Notes under the pieces: model-generated
Databases searched by the model: none
The model's input: only the letters and a program-made list of their open reading frames with translations
Told to the model about the DNA's origin: nothing
Assembly (NCBI GenBank): GCA_001769655.1
Contig: MEPC01000002.1
Span: 97,656-161,655 of the forward strand
Reading direction: 5' to 3'
DNA from: Bacteroidetes bacterium RIFCSPLOWO2_12_FULL_37_12
GTDB taxonomy: Bacteria; Bacteroidota; Bacteroidia; 2-12-FULL-37-12
DNA length: 64,000 bases
Part shown: piece by piece, positions 9,163 through 18,457 of the stretch
Layout: every line of letters starts with the position of its first letter
Position numbering within the stretch: position 1 is the stretch's first letter
Translations under genes and position numbers: made by a program

Positions 9163-10455
9163 ATGCCACTAACCACACTCATGTTCGGTTGGGAATTCCC
9201 ACCACATATTTCCGGCGGTCTCGGAACTGCCTGCGAGGGACTTACTCGTGGGTTAAACAAACATGGGGTAAAAGTAATTTTTGTAGTACCAAGAACGTTC
9301 GGTGATGAAGATGCTTCAACCATAAATCTGATAAATGCGAGTGATCTACGAATAGATATTCGTGAATCTCAATATCACGAACATTGGAAAAATATGAGTG
9401 TGATTTCTGTGGGCTCCAGTTTGGTACCCTATCTGTCACCGCAGGAATTTTACCGGCTTACTACTAAATCAGAACATGATTTTACCGATATTGATGAATC
9501 GGTTTTTTCAGAGCAATTTACTTTTTCCGGAACTTACGGAAAAGATTTGATGAAAGAAGTAGCACGTTATGCCCTTGTAGCATCAAAAATTGCCTTGCAT
9601 AATGATTTTGATGTCATTCATGCACATGATTGGCTAACTTTTCCTGCAGGCATTGCCGCAAAAAAAATTAAAAAAAAACCCCTGGTGGTGCATATACATG
9701 CCACTGAATTTGATCGTTCTGGAGAAAATATTAATCAGGATGTTTATAATATTGAAAGAAACGGAATGGAATCAGCAGACACTGTTATTACTGTCAGTAA
9801 TTTTACGAGAGATATTGTCATTGAACGATACGGTATTGATCCTGCAAAAATCATCACCGTTCATAATGCAGTTATTCCCAAAGAATATACGGATGAAAAA
9901 TATAATAAAAAGGTCAATGAAAAAATAGTGACATTTTTAGGAAGAGTTACATTTCAGAAAGGTCCGGAATATTTTATTGAAGCGGCAAGTAAAGTTCTGC
10001 AAAAAGATAATCAGGTACGGTTTGTAATGGCTGGAGGGGGAGATATGTTATACAGGATGATTCGAAGAGCCGCCCGGTTAAAAATTACTACAAAATTTCA
10101 TTTCACAGGGTTCCTTCATAAAGGAGAAGTAGATGAAATGTTTGCCATGAGTGATGTTTATGTGATGCCATCCGTTTCTGAACCCTTTGGTATTTCACCG
10201 CTGGAAGCAATGCGCTCCGGTGTTCCTGTAATTATTTCCAAGCAATCCGGAGTCAGCGAAATTCTCCATTATGCCCTGAAAGTGGATTTCTGGGATATTG
10301 ATGCAATTTCAGATTGTATTTACGGGTTACTGCATTATCCCGCCTTATCCAAAATGTTTTCACGTTATGGCAAACAAGAAGTTGATAAATTAAAATGGGA
10401 AAATGCCGCATTAAAGGTTAAAAACGTATATTTGAATGTGATTAATGGACATTAG
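9163..10455 (+). CDS. GT4-family glycosyltransferase, glycogen synthase-like
   Basis: This is a GT-B-fold glycosyltransferase of about 430 residues, probably extending alpha-glucan chains from a nucleotide-sugar donor in the cytoplasm. The N-terminus FGWEFPPHISGGLGTA is the donor/acceptor glycine loop seen in glycogen synthase-like enzymes. HAHDWLTFPAG follows in the N-domain, and the C-domain has the E-x7-E motif in SEPFGISPLEAMRSG. The frame is open from 9091, but that start would overlap the debranching gene and read through the palindrome at 9118-9145. The ATG at 9163 gives the conserved N-terminus, so I use it. Its place between a debranching enzyme and a GH57 gene matches a conserved Bacteroidota alpha-glucan gene order. 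Whether the product is glycogen or another oligosaccharide is not decided by the sequence. Confidence 0.88.
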   Translation: MPLTTLMFGWEFPPHISGGLGTACEGLTRGLNKHGVKVIFVVPRTFGDEDASTINLINASDLRIDIRESQYHEHWKNMSVISVGSSLVPYLSPQEFYRLTTKSEHDFTDIDESVFSEQFTFSGTYGKDLMKEVARYALVASKIALHNDFDVIHAHDWLTFPAGIAAKKIKKKPLVVHIHATEFDRSGENINQDVYNIERNGMESADTVITVSNFTRDIVIERYGIDPAKIITVHNAVIPKEYTDEKYNKKVNEKIVTFLGRVTFQKGPEYFIEAASKVLQKDNQVRFVMAGGGDMLYRMIRRAARLKITTKFHFTGFLHKGEVDEMFAMSDVYVMPSVSEPFGISPLEAMRSGVPVIISKQSGVSEILHYALKVDFWDIDAISDCIYGLLHYPALSKMFSRYGKQEVDKLKWENAALKVKNVYLNVINGH

Positions 10456-10478
10456 AAATTTCTTTTGTATATCATGGT

Positions 10479-10558
10479 GTAGCGGCACGATGCACCGTGC
10501 CGCTGTAAATTTGATTTTATAATTATTTTTGTACATCACGGTGCAGCGTGTCGCTGTA
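10479..10558. repeat. Two tandem REP-like palindromic units between GT4 and GH57 genes
   Basis: Unit one (10479-10506) is an inverted repeat with arms AGCGGCACG and CGTGCCGCT around a TGCAC core. Unit two (about 10531-10558) begins like unit one's flank (TTTTGTACATCACGGTG) but lacks part of the palindrome. Both are preceded by TTTTGTAYATCAYGGTG and followed by a TTTGAT-containing stretch, so they are direct repeats of a unit of about 55-60 bases. They belong with the elements at 4954 and 9118 and fill most of the 146-base spacer. Confidence 0.7.
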
Positions 10559-10601
10559 TTTTGATATTAGAATTCGTGTCGTGTAATATTTTTTTTCATT
10601 T

Positions 10602-11897
10602 ATGAAAGCCATCTGTTTTTATTTTCAGGTTCACCAGCCCTTCCGGTTGCGAACCTACCGTTTTTTTGAAATCGGAGGGAGTCATCATTATTTTGATGAT
10701 TATGCCAATCGTTCGATTATGCGAAAGGTGGCTGATAAATGCTATTTGCCAGCCAATAAACTGATGCTCGATTTAATAAAAGAATATGGAACCCGTTTCA
10801 AAATCGCATATTCTTTATCGGGAGTAGTTATTGACCAATTTGAGCAATATGCTCCCGATGTGCTGGAAAGTTTTCGTAAGCTGGCTCAAACCGGCTGTGT
10901 TGAATTTCTTGCTGAAACCTATTCACATTCTCTTTCCGCTCTCAAAAGCCGTGAGGAATTTTTCCGTCAGGTGGAGTTACAAAAACAAAAAGTTAAAGAA
11001 CATTTTAATGTATCACCCACATGCTTCCGTAATACCGAATTGATTTATTCCGATAAAATCGGAGAATTGGTTCACTCCTTAGGATTTAAAGCCATGTTAA
11101 CCGAAGGGGCAAAACATATCTTGGGTTGGAGAAGTCCGAATTTTCTTTATTGCAATGCCATTCAACCAAAACTAAAGTTATTATTGAAAAATTATCAGTT
11201 AAGCGATGACATTGCCTTCCGTTTTTCCCATAGGGGATGGGGAGAGTGGCCCTTGACAACTGAAAAATATATTCAATGGATCAATTCAATATCTCATAAA
11301 GAAGAGGTTATCAACCTTTTTATGGATTACGAAACTTTCGGAGAACATCAGTGGGCAGAAACGGGAATTTTTGATTTTATGCGTATGCTTCCCAAAATGG
11401 TGTATGGTCACACGCCATTTACGTTCATGACTCCTTCTGAAGTCAGTTCTCATTTTCAACCCGTAGCTTCCATTCATGTGCCTACCCCGATATCCTGGGC
11501 AGATGAAGAAAGAGACCTCACTGCCTGGCTGGGAAATGAACTTCAGGATGAAGCGTTTAACAAACTGTATGAATTGGAAGCAAAAGTTAAAAATTGCAGT
11601 GACACTCAAATTCAGAGAGATTGGAAATATTTGCAAACCAGCGACCATTTTTATTACATGTGCACGAAGTTCTTTTCCGACGGAGATGTCCATAAATATT
11701 TTAATCCCTATAATACTCCTTACGAAGCATTTATTAATTACATGAACGTGCTTTCGGATTTTATTATCCGGGTTGACAAGAATTATTCAGACGCAGCTCC
11801 TGCAGAACCCCTTGCTGTAAAGAAACAAAAAATTCAAAAGGGTAAAAAAATTAGTGCCACTAAAAAGAGAGCTTCAAAAAAAATTCAAAAGGGATGA
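10602..11897 (+). CDS. Glycoside hydrolase family 57 alpha-amylase-like enzyme
   Basis: This 431-residue GH57 enzyme probably cleaves or rearranges alpha-1,4-glucans in the cytoplasm; no signal peptide is present. The conserved regions are visible: FQVHQPFRLR at the N-terminus, ETYSHSLS, FRNTELIYSD with likely nucleophile Glu146, and FMDYETFGEH with likely acid/base Asp242. GH57 uses a (beta/alpha)7 barrel and a retaining mechanism. The last 40 residues are a lysine-rich tail with two KIQKG copies, not part of the catalytic fold and unusual for the family. It may bind polyanionic partners or simply be disordered. The gene sits between the GT4 gene and the synthase-phosphorylase fusion, consistent with glycogen turnover. 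Confidence 0.92.
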   Translation: MKAICFYFQVHQPFRLRTYRFFEIGGSHHYFDDYANRSIMRKVADKCYLPANKLMLDLIKEYGTRFKIAYSLSGVVIDQFEQYAPDVLESFRKLAQTGCVEFLAETYSHSLSALKSREEFFRQVELQKQKVKEHFNVSPTCFRNTELIYSDKIGELVHSLGFKAMLTEGAKHILGWRSPNFLYCNAIQPKLKLLLKNYQLSDDIAFRFSHRGWGEWPLTTEKYIQWINSISHKEEVINLFMDYETFGEHQWAETGIFDFMRMLPKMVYGHTPFTFMTPSEVSSHFQPVASIHVPTPISWADEERDLTAWLGNELQDEAFNKLYELEAKVKNCSDTQIQRDWKYLQTSDHFYYMCTKFFSDGDVHKYFNPYNTPYEAFINYMNVLSDFIIRVDKNYSDAAPAEPLAVKKQKIQKGKKISATKKRASKKIQKG

Positions 11898-11941
11898 TTT
11901 ATTACTGCACAGCACATAAATATTTTCCCCTTAAAAAAAAT

Positions 11942-11990
11942 AACACATAACATAAAACACAAAACACAAAACACAAAACACAACATACAA
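11942..11990. repeat. 7-bp tandem array (AAAACAC)
   Basis: Imperfect tandem copies of AAAACAC and AACACAT fill about 50 bases of the 140-base spacer between the GH57 gene and the synthase-phosphorylase fusion. No hairpin or promoter could be seen in the remainder. Confidence 0.75.
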
Positions 11991-12037
11991 AATTTTTAAG
12001 TGTTTTCAGACCAAGTCATTGACCTTAATAAATCCCC

Positions 12038-15000
12038 ATGCCCACCCCCTCCTCCCAAATCCCGGACTACCTGTTTGAAGTAAGCTGGGAAGTATGCAAT
12101 AAAGTTGGAGGCATACACACCGTTGTTAGCACAAAATCAGTATGCCTCGGCGCCGAGTTTGGAAACCGACATTTATTGATCGGTCCGGATATCTGGAAAG
12201 AAACCGATAGAAACCCGGAATTTATCGAAGATAAAATGCTGTTCCGCTCATGGAAAGAATCTCTCGCTGACAAGCCATTTAAAATCAGAACGGGAAGATG
12301 GAACATCCCATCAAAACCACTTGTGATTTTGATTGACTTTACTCCTTTATATTCTAAAAAGGATGAAGTTTTTACAAAACTCTATGAAAAATACGGACTT
12401 GATTCCTTAAGCGGTCAGTGGGATTATATTGAACCGGCGTTGTTTGGCTATGCCGCAGGAATGGCAATAGAGAGTTTTTACTATTTTCATTTATCATATC
12501 TGGATAAAACCGTGGCACATTTTCATGAATGGATGACAGGCGCAGGTATTTTATATTTGAAAGAACAGATACCACAAATTGCCACTTTGTTTACTACCCA
12601 TGCTACTGCTACAGGAAGAGCTATAGCCGGTAATCATTTACCATTGTATGCTCAATTGGAAGAATATAAAGGAGACCTGTGTGCCCATAATTTTAATATT
12701 GTTTCAAAACATTCACTCGAGAAATTGTCTGCCATAAATTGCGATTGTTTTACTACGGTTTCAGAAATTACCGCCCGGGAATGTAAATTTCTGTTGGAAA
12801 AAACAGCAGATGTAATTACCCCAAATGGATTTGATATTTCCTGGGTGCCTGATCGAAAGGAATTACCGGTTAAAAAAAACAATGCACGAAAAAAACTAAT
12901 TTCTGTTTTTCGCGCTTTGTTGAAACAGGAAATTTCAGAAAACGATTTTCTGATTGCATCCTCCGGCAGGTATGAATTCAGAAATAAAGGGCTGGATGTT
13001 TTTTTAAAATCATTGGCTTTGTTAAATAAAGAGGATGCATTAAAAAGAAAAATTATTGCATTTTTTCTTATTCCCGCCGCTCATTCAGGTCCACGGGAGG
13101 AAATTATATCCGGAGAAAATCAAAACGGTTTTTCTAAATTTGAACAAGCTATTTTAACTCATAAATTACTTAACAGTGACACTGATCAAATTCTTAAATT
13201 ATCGCAAGAACTTGGTTTGGTTAACGATAGCAACAGCAATGTCAGGATTGTTTTTGTTCCCGTTTATCTTAATGGAAATGATGGGATATTCAATATGAAT
13301 TATTACGAATTGTTAATGGGTTTCGACCAAACTGTATTTGCTTCTTATTATGAACCATGGGGATATACACCTCAGGAAAGCATCGCCTTTGGGATTCCCA
13401 CTATTACTACCACACTCTCAGGGTATGGTGCATGGTATAATTCGAATTTTTCCGAAAACGAAAAACCTGTATATGTATTGGAAAGGGGAGAAGGGGAGGA
13501 GGAATCGTTTGTAGCGTCATTAGCGGAACGGATAAAAGAAAATATGTTAAAATCCCAGGAAGAAATAAATTCTACCCGCGAAGCCGCTTTTAACGTTAGC
13601 AAAGCGACTCAGTGGAAAATATTAATTTCACAATATAAACAAGCATTTAGTTTAGCGTTAGATAAAGTAAATAAACGTATAGAACATGTTAAACAAATCA
13701 GGAAACCTGAGTTTCATAATTCATCCCGGAACGATGTAGGTCATCTTATTAACAAACCACAATGGAAACGTATGCTGGTAAAAAGTCAATTGCCTGCAGA
13801 GTTGGAAATACTTAAAAAACTTGCAAATAATTTATGGTGGTCATGGGATTATGAGGCAAACCTGCTTTTTGAATCCATTGATAAAGAGACATGGGAAAGA
13901 TACCATCACAATCCTATTGCATTATTGGAGGATTTACCTTTTTCAAAATACAAAGAATTACTTGACAATGAAAATTTTTTAACTAAGTTAAATAAAGTCA
14001 GCATCCGTTTTGAGAAATATATGTCTGATAAGAAAAACCAATTGGGTCCTAAAACAGCATATTTCTGCATGGAATATGGTTTGAATTCCATAATTCGTCT
14101 TTATTCGGGTGGCTTGGGTGTTTTGGCTGGAGATTATCTGAAAGAGGCATCTGATTATAACCTGGATTTAACAGCGGTTGGACTTCTATACCGTTCAGGT
14201 TATTTCAAACAATCCTTTTCGATCCATGGCGATCAGCTTGCGTCGTACAAAAATCAAAAATTTTCTTTTTTGCCTCTTACTCCGGTTAGAGATAAAGATG
14301 GAAACTGGATTAAAGTGACACTCGCACTTCCGGGGCGTAATTTATATGCGAAAGCATGGAAAATAGATGTTGGCAGAATTAAATTATATCTGTTGGATAC
14401 CGATATAGAAGAAAATAGTGTCACTGACCGCATGACCACTCATGTCTTGTATGGTGGAAATGAAGAAAACCGGTTGAAGCAGGAAATTTTATTAGGTTTT
14501 GGCGGAATGCGTTTATTACGTTTATTGAAGGAAAACCCAGAAGTATTTCATTGCAACGAGGGTCATTCCGCATTTATAGGATTAGAACGCTTAAGAGAAC
14601 TTATCCAGGATAAGAATCTTTCTTTTTCTGAAGCAACGGAAGTGGTTCGTTCCGGCAACCTCTTTACCACACACACTCCTGTGGAAGCGGGACATGATAA
14701 ATTTTCAGAGGACTTGATGAGAATATATTTTTCAAATTTTGAAACCATTTTCAATATTTCATGGACACAATTTATGAGCTTGGGCAGGATCCATGAAAAT
14801 GACACAACGGAAAAATTTTCCATGAGTTGTCTGGCGTTACGTTTATCCAGCGAAATAAATGCGGTAAGCAAAATTCATGAAGTAGTGACACGAAAAATAT
14901 TTAACCCGGTTTGGGATGGGTTTGATGAAAAGGAATTGAATATTGGTTCTGTAACAAACGGAGTGCATTTTGCCACCTGGTGTTCCTGGGAATGGCAGAA

Positions 15001-16294
15001 ATTATTCAGGAAAACATTTTCCAAAGGATTTTATAAAAATCCAGCAAATAAAAATTATTGGAGTGCCATTCAAAGTGTGCCTGATTCAGAAATTTGGGAC
15101 ATCCGCTTGAATCTTAAAAAACAAATGCTTGAGAAAATAAAAGAGAGGATAAGAATAAATCTTACAAACCGCCATGAGAATCCCCAAAAAATTATTAATA
15201 TTCTCTCTACGCTAAGTGAGAGCGCCTTAACGGTAGGATTTGCCCGCCGTTTTGCTACGTATAAAAGAGCGCATTTATTATTTAATAATCAGGAACGGCT
15301 AAAGTCCATTGTAAATAATCCTACCAAACCCGTGCAATTCATTTTTGCAGGCAAGGCGCATCCTAACGACCAAGCTGGTCAGGATATTATCAAACATATA
15401 ATTGCCTTATCACTTCAGCCGGAATTTCAGGGTAAAATTATATTCGTCGAAAACTATAACATGGAAATAGCGGCTCAACTTGTACAGGGAGTTGACCTCT
15501 GGTTGAATACTCCCACTCGCCCCATGGAGGCATCCGGAACCAGCGGCATGAAAGCGGCTATGAATGGTATTATGAATTTCAGCGTATTGGACGGATGGTG
15601 GGATGAAGCATATCATGAAAATAATGGGTGGTGTTTGCCAAAGGAATCAACCTATCAGGATCATAATTTACAAAATGAATTGGACGCCGAAACATTGTAC
15701 AGAATTTTCGAAAACGAAATTATTACTGAATATTTTGAACGAAACAAGTCAGGAATACCTGTAAAATGGATTAAAAGAATTAAAAACACTTTTAACGATA
15801 TACCGCATAAATTTACAACCCGGAGAATGATAGAGGAATATCATAAAAGATATTACGAGTCCTTGGGAAATAAATCAGAGAAACTCAAGGAAAAACAATT
15901 TTTTCGTGCTAAAAAACTTGCCGATTGGAAGCGAAAAGTGCTGTTAAGCTGGGAATCCATCGAGGTTAAAAATATGGATGTGTATGACACGTTTAATAGT
16001 CCCATACCCTTAGGAGAAAATTTTACGGCAAAAATATTAGTTGACCTCAAAGATCTTTCACCTCAGGATATTAGCATGGAAGTGGTTTTTATTCAAAGGG
16101 ATGAAAACTCGGGGGAGAAAAAGATTTTCTTTACAGGAGAACTGAATAAAAATATTGTAAGCAAGCACGAGGTCTTGTATGAGTGTGCTATTCCCGCTAC
16201 CAAATCGGGGGTATATGAATACGGTTTTCGCATTTTTCCGGTTCACCCGGAATTATCACACAGGATGGATTTTGGCTTGGTGCGGTGGGTGTGA
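12038..16294 (+). CDS. Fused glycogen synthase (GT3-like) - alpha-glucan phosphorylase (GT35)
   Basis: This 1418-residue protein carries two opposite activities of glycogen metabolism. Residues 1-570 or so are a GT-B glycosyltransferase like eukaryotic-type glycogen synthase: EVSWEVCNKVGGIHTVV at the N-terminus, HATATGRAIAG, and EPWGYTPQESIAFGIP as the E-x7-E region. Residues about 595-1320 are an alpha-glucan phosphorylase of the shorter bacterial/archaeal type: ANNLWWSWDYEA, YFCMEYGLN, YSGGLGVLAGDYLKEASD, and the PLP site EASGTSGMKAAMNG with Lys1172. The last 90 residues form a beta-rich tail. The phosphorylase releases glucose-1-phosphate; the synthase half would add glucose from UDP- or ADP-glucose. 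Long proteins of this type are common in Bacteroidota, so the fusion is real and no frameshift is involved. It closes the glucan cluster; no glgC or glgB is in the window. Confidence 0.92.
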   Translation: MPTPSSQIPDYLFEVSWEVCNKVGGIHTVVSTKSVCLGAEFGNRHLLIGPDIWKETDRNPEFIEDKMLFRSWKESLADKPFKIRTGRWNIPSKPLVILIDFTPLYSKKDEVFTKLYEKYGLDSLSGQWDYIEPALFGYAAGMAIESFYYFHLSYLDKTVAHFHEWMTGAGILYLKEQIPQIATLFTTHATATGRAIAGNHLPLYAQLEEYKGDLCAHNFNIVSKHSLEKLSAINCDCFTTVSEITARECKFLLEKTADVITPNGFDISWVPDRKELPVKKNNARKKLISVFRALLKQEISENDFLIASSGRYEFRNKGLDVFLKSLALLNKEDALKRKIIAFFLIPAAHSGPREEIISGENQNGFSKFEQAILTHKLLNSDTDQILKLSQELGLVNDSNSNVRIVFVPVYLNGNDGIFNMNYYELLMGFDQTVFASYYEPWGYTPQESIAFGIPTITTTLSGYGAWYNSNFSENEKPVYVLERGEGEEESFVASLAERIKENMLKSQEEINSTREAAFNVSKATQWKILISQYKQAFSLALDKVNKRIEHVKQIRKPEFHNSSRNDVGHLINKPQWKRMLVKSQLPAELEILKKLANNLWWSWDYEANLLFESIDKETWERYHHNPIALLEDLPFSKYKELLDNENFLTKLNKVSIRFEKYMSDKKNQLGPKTAYFCMEYGLNSIIRLYSGGLGVLAGDYLKEASDYNLDLTAVGLLYRSGYFKQSFSIHGDQLASYKNQKFSFLPLTPVRDKDGNWIKVTLALPGRNLYAKAWKIDVGRIKLYLLDTDIEENSVTDRMTTHVLYGGNEENRLKQEILLGFGGMRLLRLLKENPEVFHCNEGHSAFIGLERLRELIQDKNLSFSEATEVVRSGNLFTTHTPVEAGHDKFSEDLMRIYFSNFETIFNISWTQFMSLGRIHENDTTEKFSMSCLALRLSSEINAVSKIHEVVTRKIFNPVWDGFDEKELNIGSVTNGVHFATWCSWEWQKLFRKTFSKGFYKNPANKNYWSAIQSVPDSEIWDIRLNLKKQMLEKIKERIRINLTNRHENPQKIINILSTLSESALTVGFARRFATYKRAHLLFNNQERLKSIVNNPTKPVQFIFAGKAHPNDQAGQDIIKHIIALSLQPEFQGKIIFVENYNMEIAAQLVQGVDLWLNTPTRPMEASGTSGMKAAMNGIMNFSVLDGWWDEAYHENNGWCLPKESTYQDHNLQNELDAETLYRIFENEIITEYFERNKSGIPVKWIKRIKNTFNDIPHKFTTRRMIEEYHKRYYESLGNKSEKLKEKQFFRAKKLADWKRKVLLSWESIEVKNMDVYDTFNSPIPLGENFTAKILVDLKDLSPQDISMEVVFIQRDENSGEKKIFFTGELNKNIVSKHEVLYECAIPATKSGVYEYGFRIFPVHPELSHRMDFGLVRWV

Positions 16295-16336
16295 GTATAA
16301 TTGCCAGACGCAGGTTTTCGTAAAGTAATGTAGGAA

Positions 16337-16373
16337 GTGGCAGTTGCAGTGGCAGTAGCAGTAGCAGTGGCAG
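16337..16373. repeat. 6-bp tandem array (GGCAGT/AGCAGT) abutting tRNA-Arg
   Basis: About six copies of GCAGTG and GCAGTA run directly into the 3' end of the tRNA gene on the other strand. No other feature is seen between the fusion gene's stop and the tRNA. Confidence 0.75.
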
Positions 16374-16445
16374 TAGCCCCGAGAGGAATCGAACCTCCAT
16401 TTAAAGTTTAGGAAACTTCCGTTCTATCCATTGAACTACAGGGCC
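16374..16445 (-). tRNA. tRNA-Arg, anticodon CCT
   Basis: Read on the minus strand, the 72-base sequence folds as a full cloverleaf. The acceptor stem GGCCCTG pairs with CGGGGCT, with discriminator A. The D arm is GTTC/GAAC. The anticodon stem-loop has loop TTCCTAA with anticodon CCT. The T arm is GGAGG TTCGATT CCTCT. CCA is not encoded. It reads the AGG codon. Confidence 0.95.
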
Positions 16446-16560
16446 TTTAAATTTTCATGAAATATACTTTCGAACAAGTGATGTTCGATAAAACATCTCA
16501 AAAATAGTGAATTGCATTGAATTAATCATTTGAAAGGAAACCGGAAAGGGCTAAACGTAA

Positions 16561-17091
16561 TTATTTTTTTTCTCCGGGAAACTGAATAGGTATATCTATG
16601 GTTTTTAGAATTGTATTATTTCCGTTTATGAAATAAATATGGTAATTTATAGTTGTTAATATTTCTTCCTCTGAAATTCTCATATAAAAATTTTTTTCCA
16701 TTCCATTCCGGCAAAGTACCGCCCCTATTCGTTCATATCTGTTATTTAAAAGTGTGGCATCCACTACAATGCAATACGTGTTAGTAGGATTGTCTAAAAC
16801 CGAAAAAAAAGAGGTGGTAATGCCATTTACATTTGCAGTCCATGTAATTTTAACAATATTCCCTTCATAAATCATTTGCAGATAAATGGTTTGCTCGGGT
16901 AATATTTTAACCGGTTCATTTTTTTTATAGAAAATGCTGGTTGATTTATTAGTGAGTGGTTGAGCAAAGATTTTCAGGAAATGTGAGAAAAAGATAAGGT
17001 AAGACACGAGCAGAATATTCCCAATCAGGTTCAAAAACTTTCTCAGAAATAGTATAGTTCCTTTTGTCCGTATATAAGTATTTGAGCGCAT
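16561..17091 (-). CDS. Hypothetical membrane-anchored or secreted protein
   Basis: This 176-residue protein matches no family I recognise. A hydrophobic stretch at about residues 22-45 follows a basic N-terminus and ends near FAQP, so it is either a long signal peptide or a single anchor. The remainder is rich in beta-type sequence (TIYLQMIYEGNIVKITWTA, then VVDATLLNNRYERIG) and could be an Ig-like or similar domain. It lies 81 bases downstream of the T9SS protein gene on the same strand and may be co-transcribed with it. The coding character is moderate; no start better than the first ATG was found. Confidence 0.6.
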   Translation of the reverse strand: MRSNTYIRTKGTILFLRKFLNLIGNILLVSYLIFFSHFLKIFAQPLTNKSTSIFYKKNEPVKILPEQTIYLQMIYEGNIVKITWTANVNGITTSFFSVLDNPTNTYCIVVDATLLNNRYERIGAVLCRNGMEKNFYMRISEEEILTTINYHIYFINGNNTILKTIDIPIQFPGEKK

Positions 17092-17172
17092 AGCATTTTA
17101 TTTTTTAATGCCCTACCTCATCTCTATACAATTTATTCTATCCCATATTTTTTTAAAATATATTTATATTAT

Positions 17173-18162
17173 TTACAGTACTACAATCCTTTTTGAATAC
17201 AACACATTCCCTATGGTTCCCTTCACATAGTAAACCCCATTGGAAAGACCCTTATTCAGTGTTAGTGTTGAAACATATCCCCCTTCTTTTTTGTTTATCC
17301 GTTGTTTGAAGATTTCTTCCCCCTTTTGATTTTCAACGCTAAGGTCAAAACTTCTTTTTTCCTGAGATGAAATGGCTACAAATAATTCCTGATAATTAGC
17401 GGGATTCGGAAAAGCGTCAAACAAGATACTTTCCCCGTTCCAATCTACTTCCAGCGGGTCTGAATAAAGAAATGTATTGTCTTTTTTCACTCTTTTAATG
17501 CGGTAATAATTTTTACCCAACTCATGACGAACCGGAATGGTATATTGCCTCGGTGATTCACTGTTTCTGCTAACGTCGTGCGCTGAAACAAACTCCCATT
17601 TTCCTTCATTTCTTTTTTCAATATCGTAACGCTCCGTCTCATATTCTTTTTCTACACTCCAGTATAAATAAGGAGAATTATCACTTGACACAGCGGCGCC
17701 GAAAAGAGGGAGTACTAACCGGTTTTCAACTTGCAGATTAGCGAATAAAGTGGCGCCGTATTCACATCTTTTTTTACCCGTTTGTTCAATCAGAAAAGTA
17801 TAAGCGCCATCCGGTAATGCCTTTGCACTAATCTTATTTCCGTTTATCATTATCGGATATTCTAAAAACCCGGCAACATTCAAATTTTTGTGCAAGGGGT
17901 CATCAATTAGATTTATTTGCCTGTCTTCACAAACCGTGCATTTCATGTTCTCTACAGAAATAGTTACATCTTGCAACAACCCATCGGTGACTTTAAATTG
18001 ATATATAAATGAGGACGAGGATTTTTTTATTTGTTTTTCATAATTCCCTCTCTGATTAAAAATATTCTTCCATAGTTGATTAATTCTGTTTTGCGAGTGA
18101 ACTAATAATGGAAGAACCATTAAAAAAGGGAATATCACGGATTTGATGCTTGTTACTTTCAT
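17173..18162 (-). CDS. Secreted protein with T9SS type A sorting domain
   Basis: This 329-residue secreted protein has a signal peptide (residues 1-23, ending LVHSQ). Its C-terminal 85 residues carry the marks of a type IX sorting domain: FDAFPNPAN, LSVENQKGEEIFKQRI, and the ending GLSNGVYYVKGTIGNVLYSKRIVVL, which is cleaved or modified at the cell surface. The central region is beta-rich and of unknown function, with a CTVC pair near residue 75. Upstream of it lie a TATATTTG box and a small palindrome. Its job at the cell surface is unknown. Confidence 0.85.
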   Translation of the reverse strand: MKVTSIKSVIFPFLMVLPLLVHSQNRINQLWKNIFNQRGNYEKQIKKSSSSFIYQFKVTDGLLQDVTISVENMKCTVCEDRQINLIDDPLHKNLNVAGFLEYPIMINGNKISAKALPDGAYTFLIEQTGKKRCEYGATLFANLQVENRLVLPLFGAAVSSDNSPYLYWSVEKEYETERYDIEKRNEGKWEFVSAHDVSRNSESPRQYTIPVRHELGKNYYRIKRVKKDNTFLYSDPLEVDWNGESILFDAFPNPANYQELFVAISSQEKRSFDLSVENQKGEEIFKQRINKKEGGYVSTLTLNKGLSNGVYYVKGTIGNVLYSKRIVVL

Positions 18163-18197
18163 GGCTTTAAAGGTTTAGTTAAAAAGTAATTATGATA

Positions 18198-18205
18198 CAA
18201 ATATA
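18198..18205 (-). promoter_or_regulatory. Candidate -7 box (TATATTTG) for the T9SS protein gene, with adjacent palindrome
   Basis: On the minus strand TATATTTG lies 35 bases before the ATG at 18162. The 11-base palindrome CCCTGTCAGGG (18217-18227) sits 11 bases upstream of it, where an operator or activator site could lie. No consensus -33 element was found. Confidence 0.4.
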
Positions 18206-18354
18206 AACATCAAATACCCTGTCAGGGCATTAAATTATAGGCAAATCTTACACGTTGAAAGTGCAAATATTGAACTATTTTGTAATGGAATTATAGTAGA
18301 AATTGGGTGAAAACTCAGGAAAAAATCTTACATGGTAGAATTACTAAAAGAAAT

Positions 18355-18370
18355 GTTTCTGTTCAGAAAC
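18355..18370. promoter_or_regulatory. 16-bp palindrome GTTTCTG-tt-CAGAAAC
   Basis: Seven-base arms surround two bases in a 358-base gene-free stretch (18163-18521). It could be an operator, but no promoter adjoins it. The rest of the gap holds the inverted repeat at 18391 and the dispersed repeat at 18451. Confidence 0.3.
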
Positions 18371-18390
18371 AAAAATAAAAAAATAATTTT

Positions 18391-18457
18391 GCCACAGATT
18401 ACACGGATTAATGTTACATAAAATCTAAAACCATTTGTAATCCGTGTAATCAGTGGC
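18391..18457. repeat. Inverted repeat with 20-bp arms (GCCACAGATTACACGGATTA)
   Basis: The left arm (18391-18410) and right arm (18438-18457) are complementary except for about two positions, around a 27-base loop. The arm sequence ATTACACGGATT is a familiar remnant type in Bacteroidota genomes. It looks like a non-autonomous mobile or REP-like element and leads straight into the dispersed repeat at 18451. Confidence 0.75.

Noticed and set aside
11286..11693. 135-codon minus-strand frame inside the GH57 gene
   Set aside because: It lies entirely antisense to a gene with clear catalytic motifs and shows no family pattern.
16374..16445. tRNA-Arg as an integration site
   Set aside because: No integrase, no second copy of the tRNA 3' end and no change in gene character nearby; only a hexamer array abuts it.
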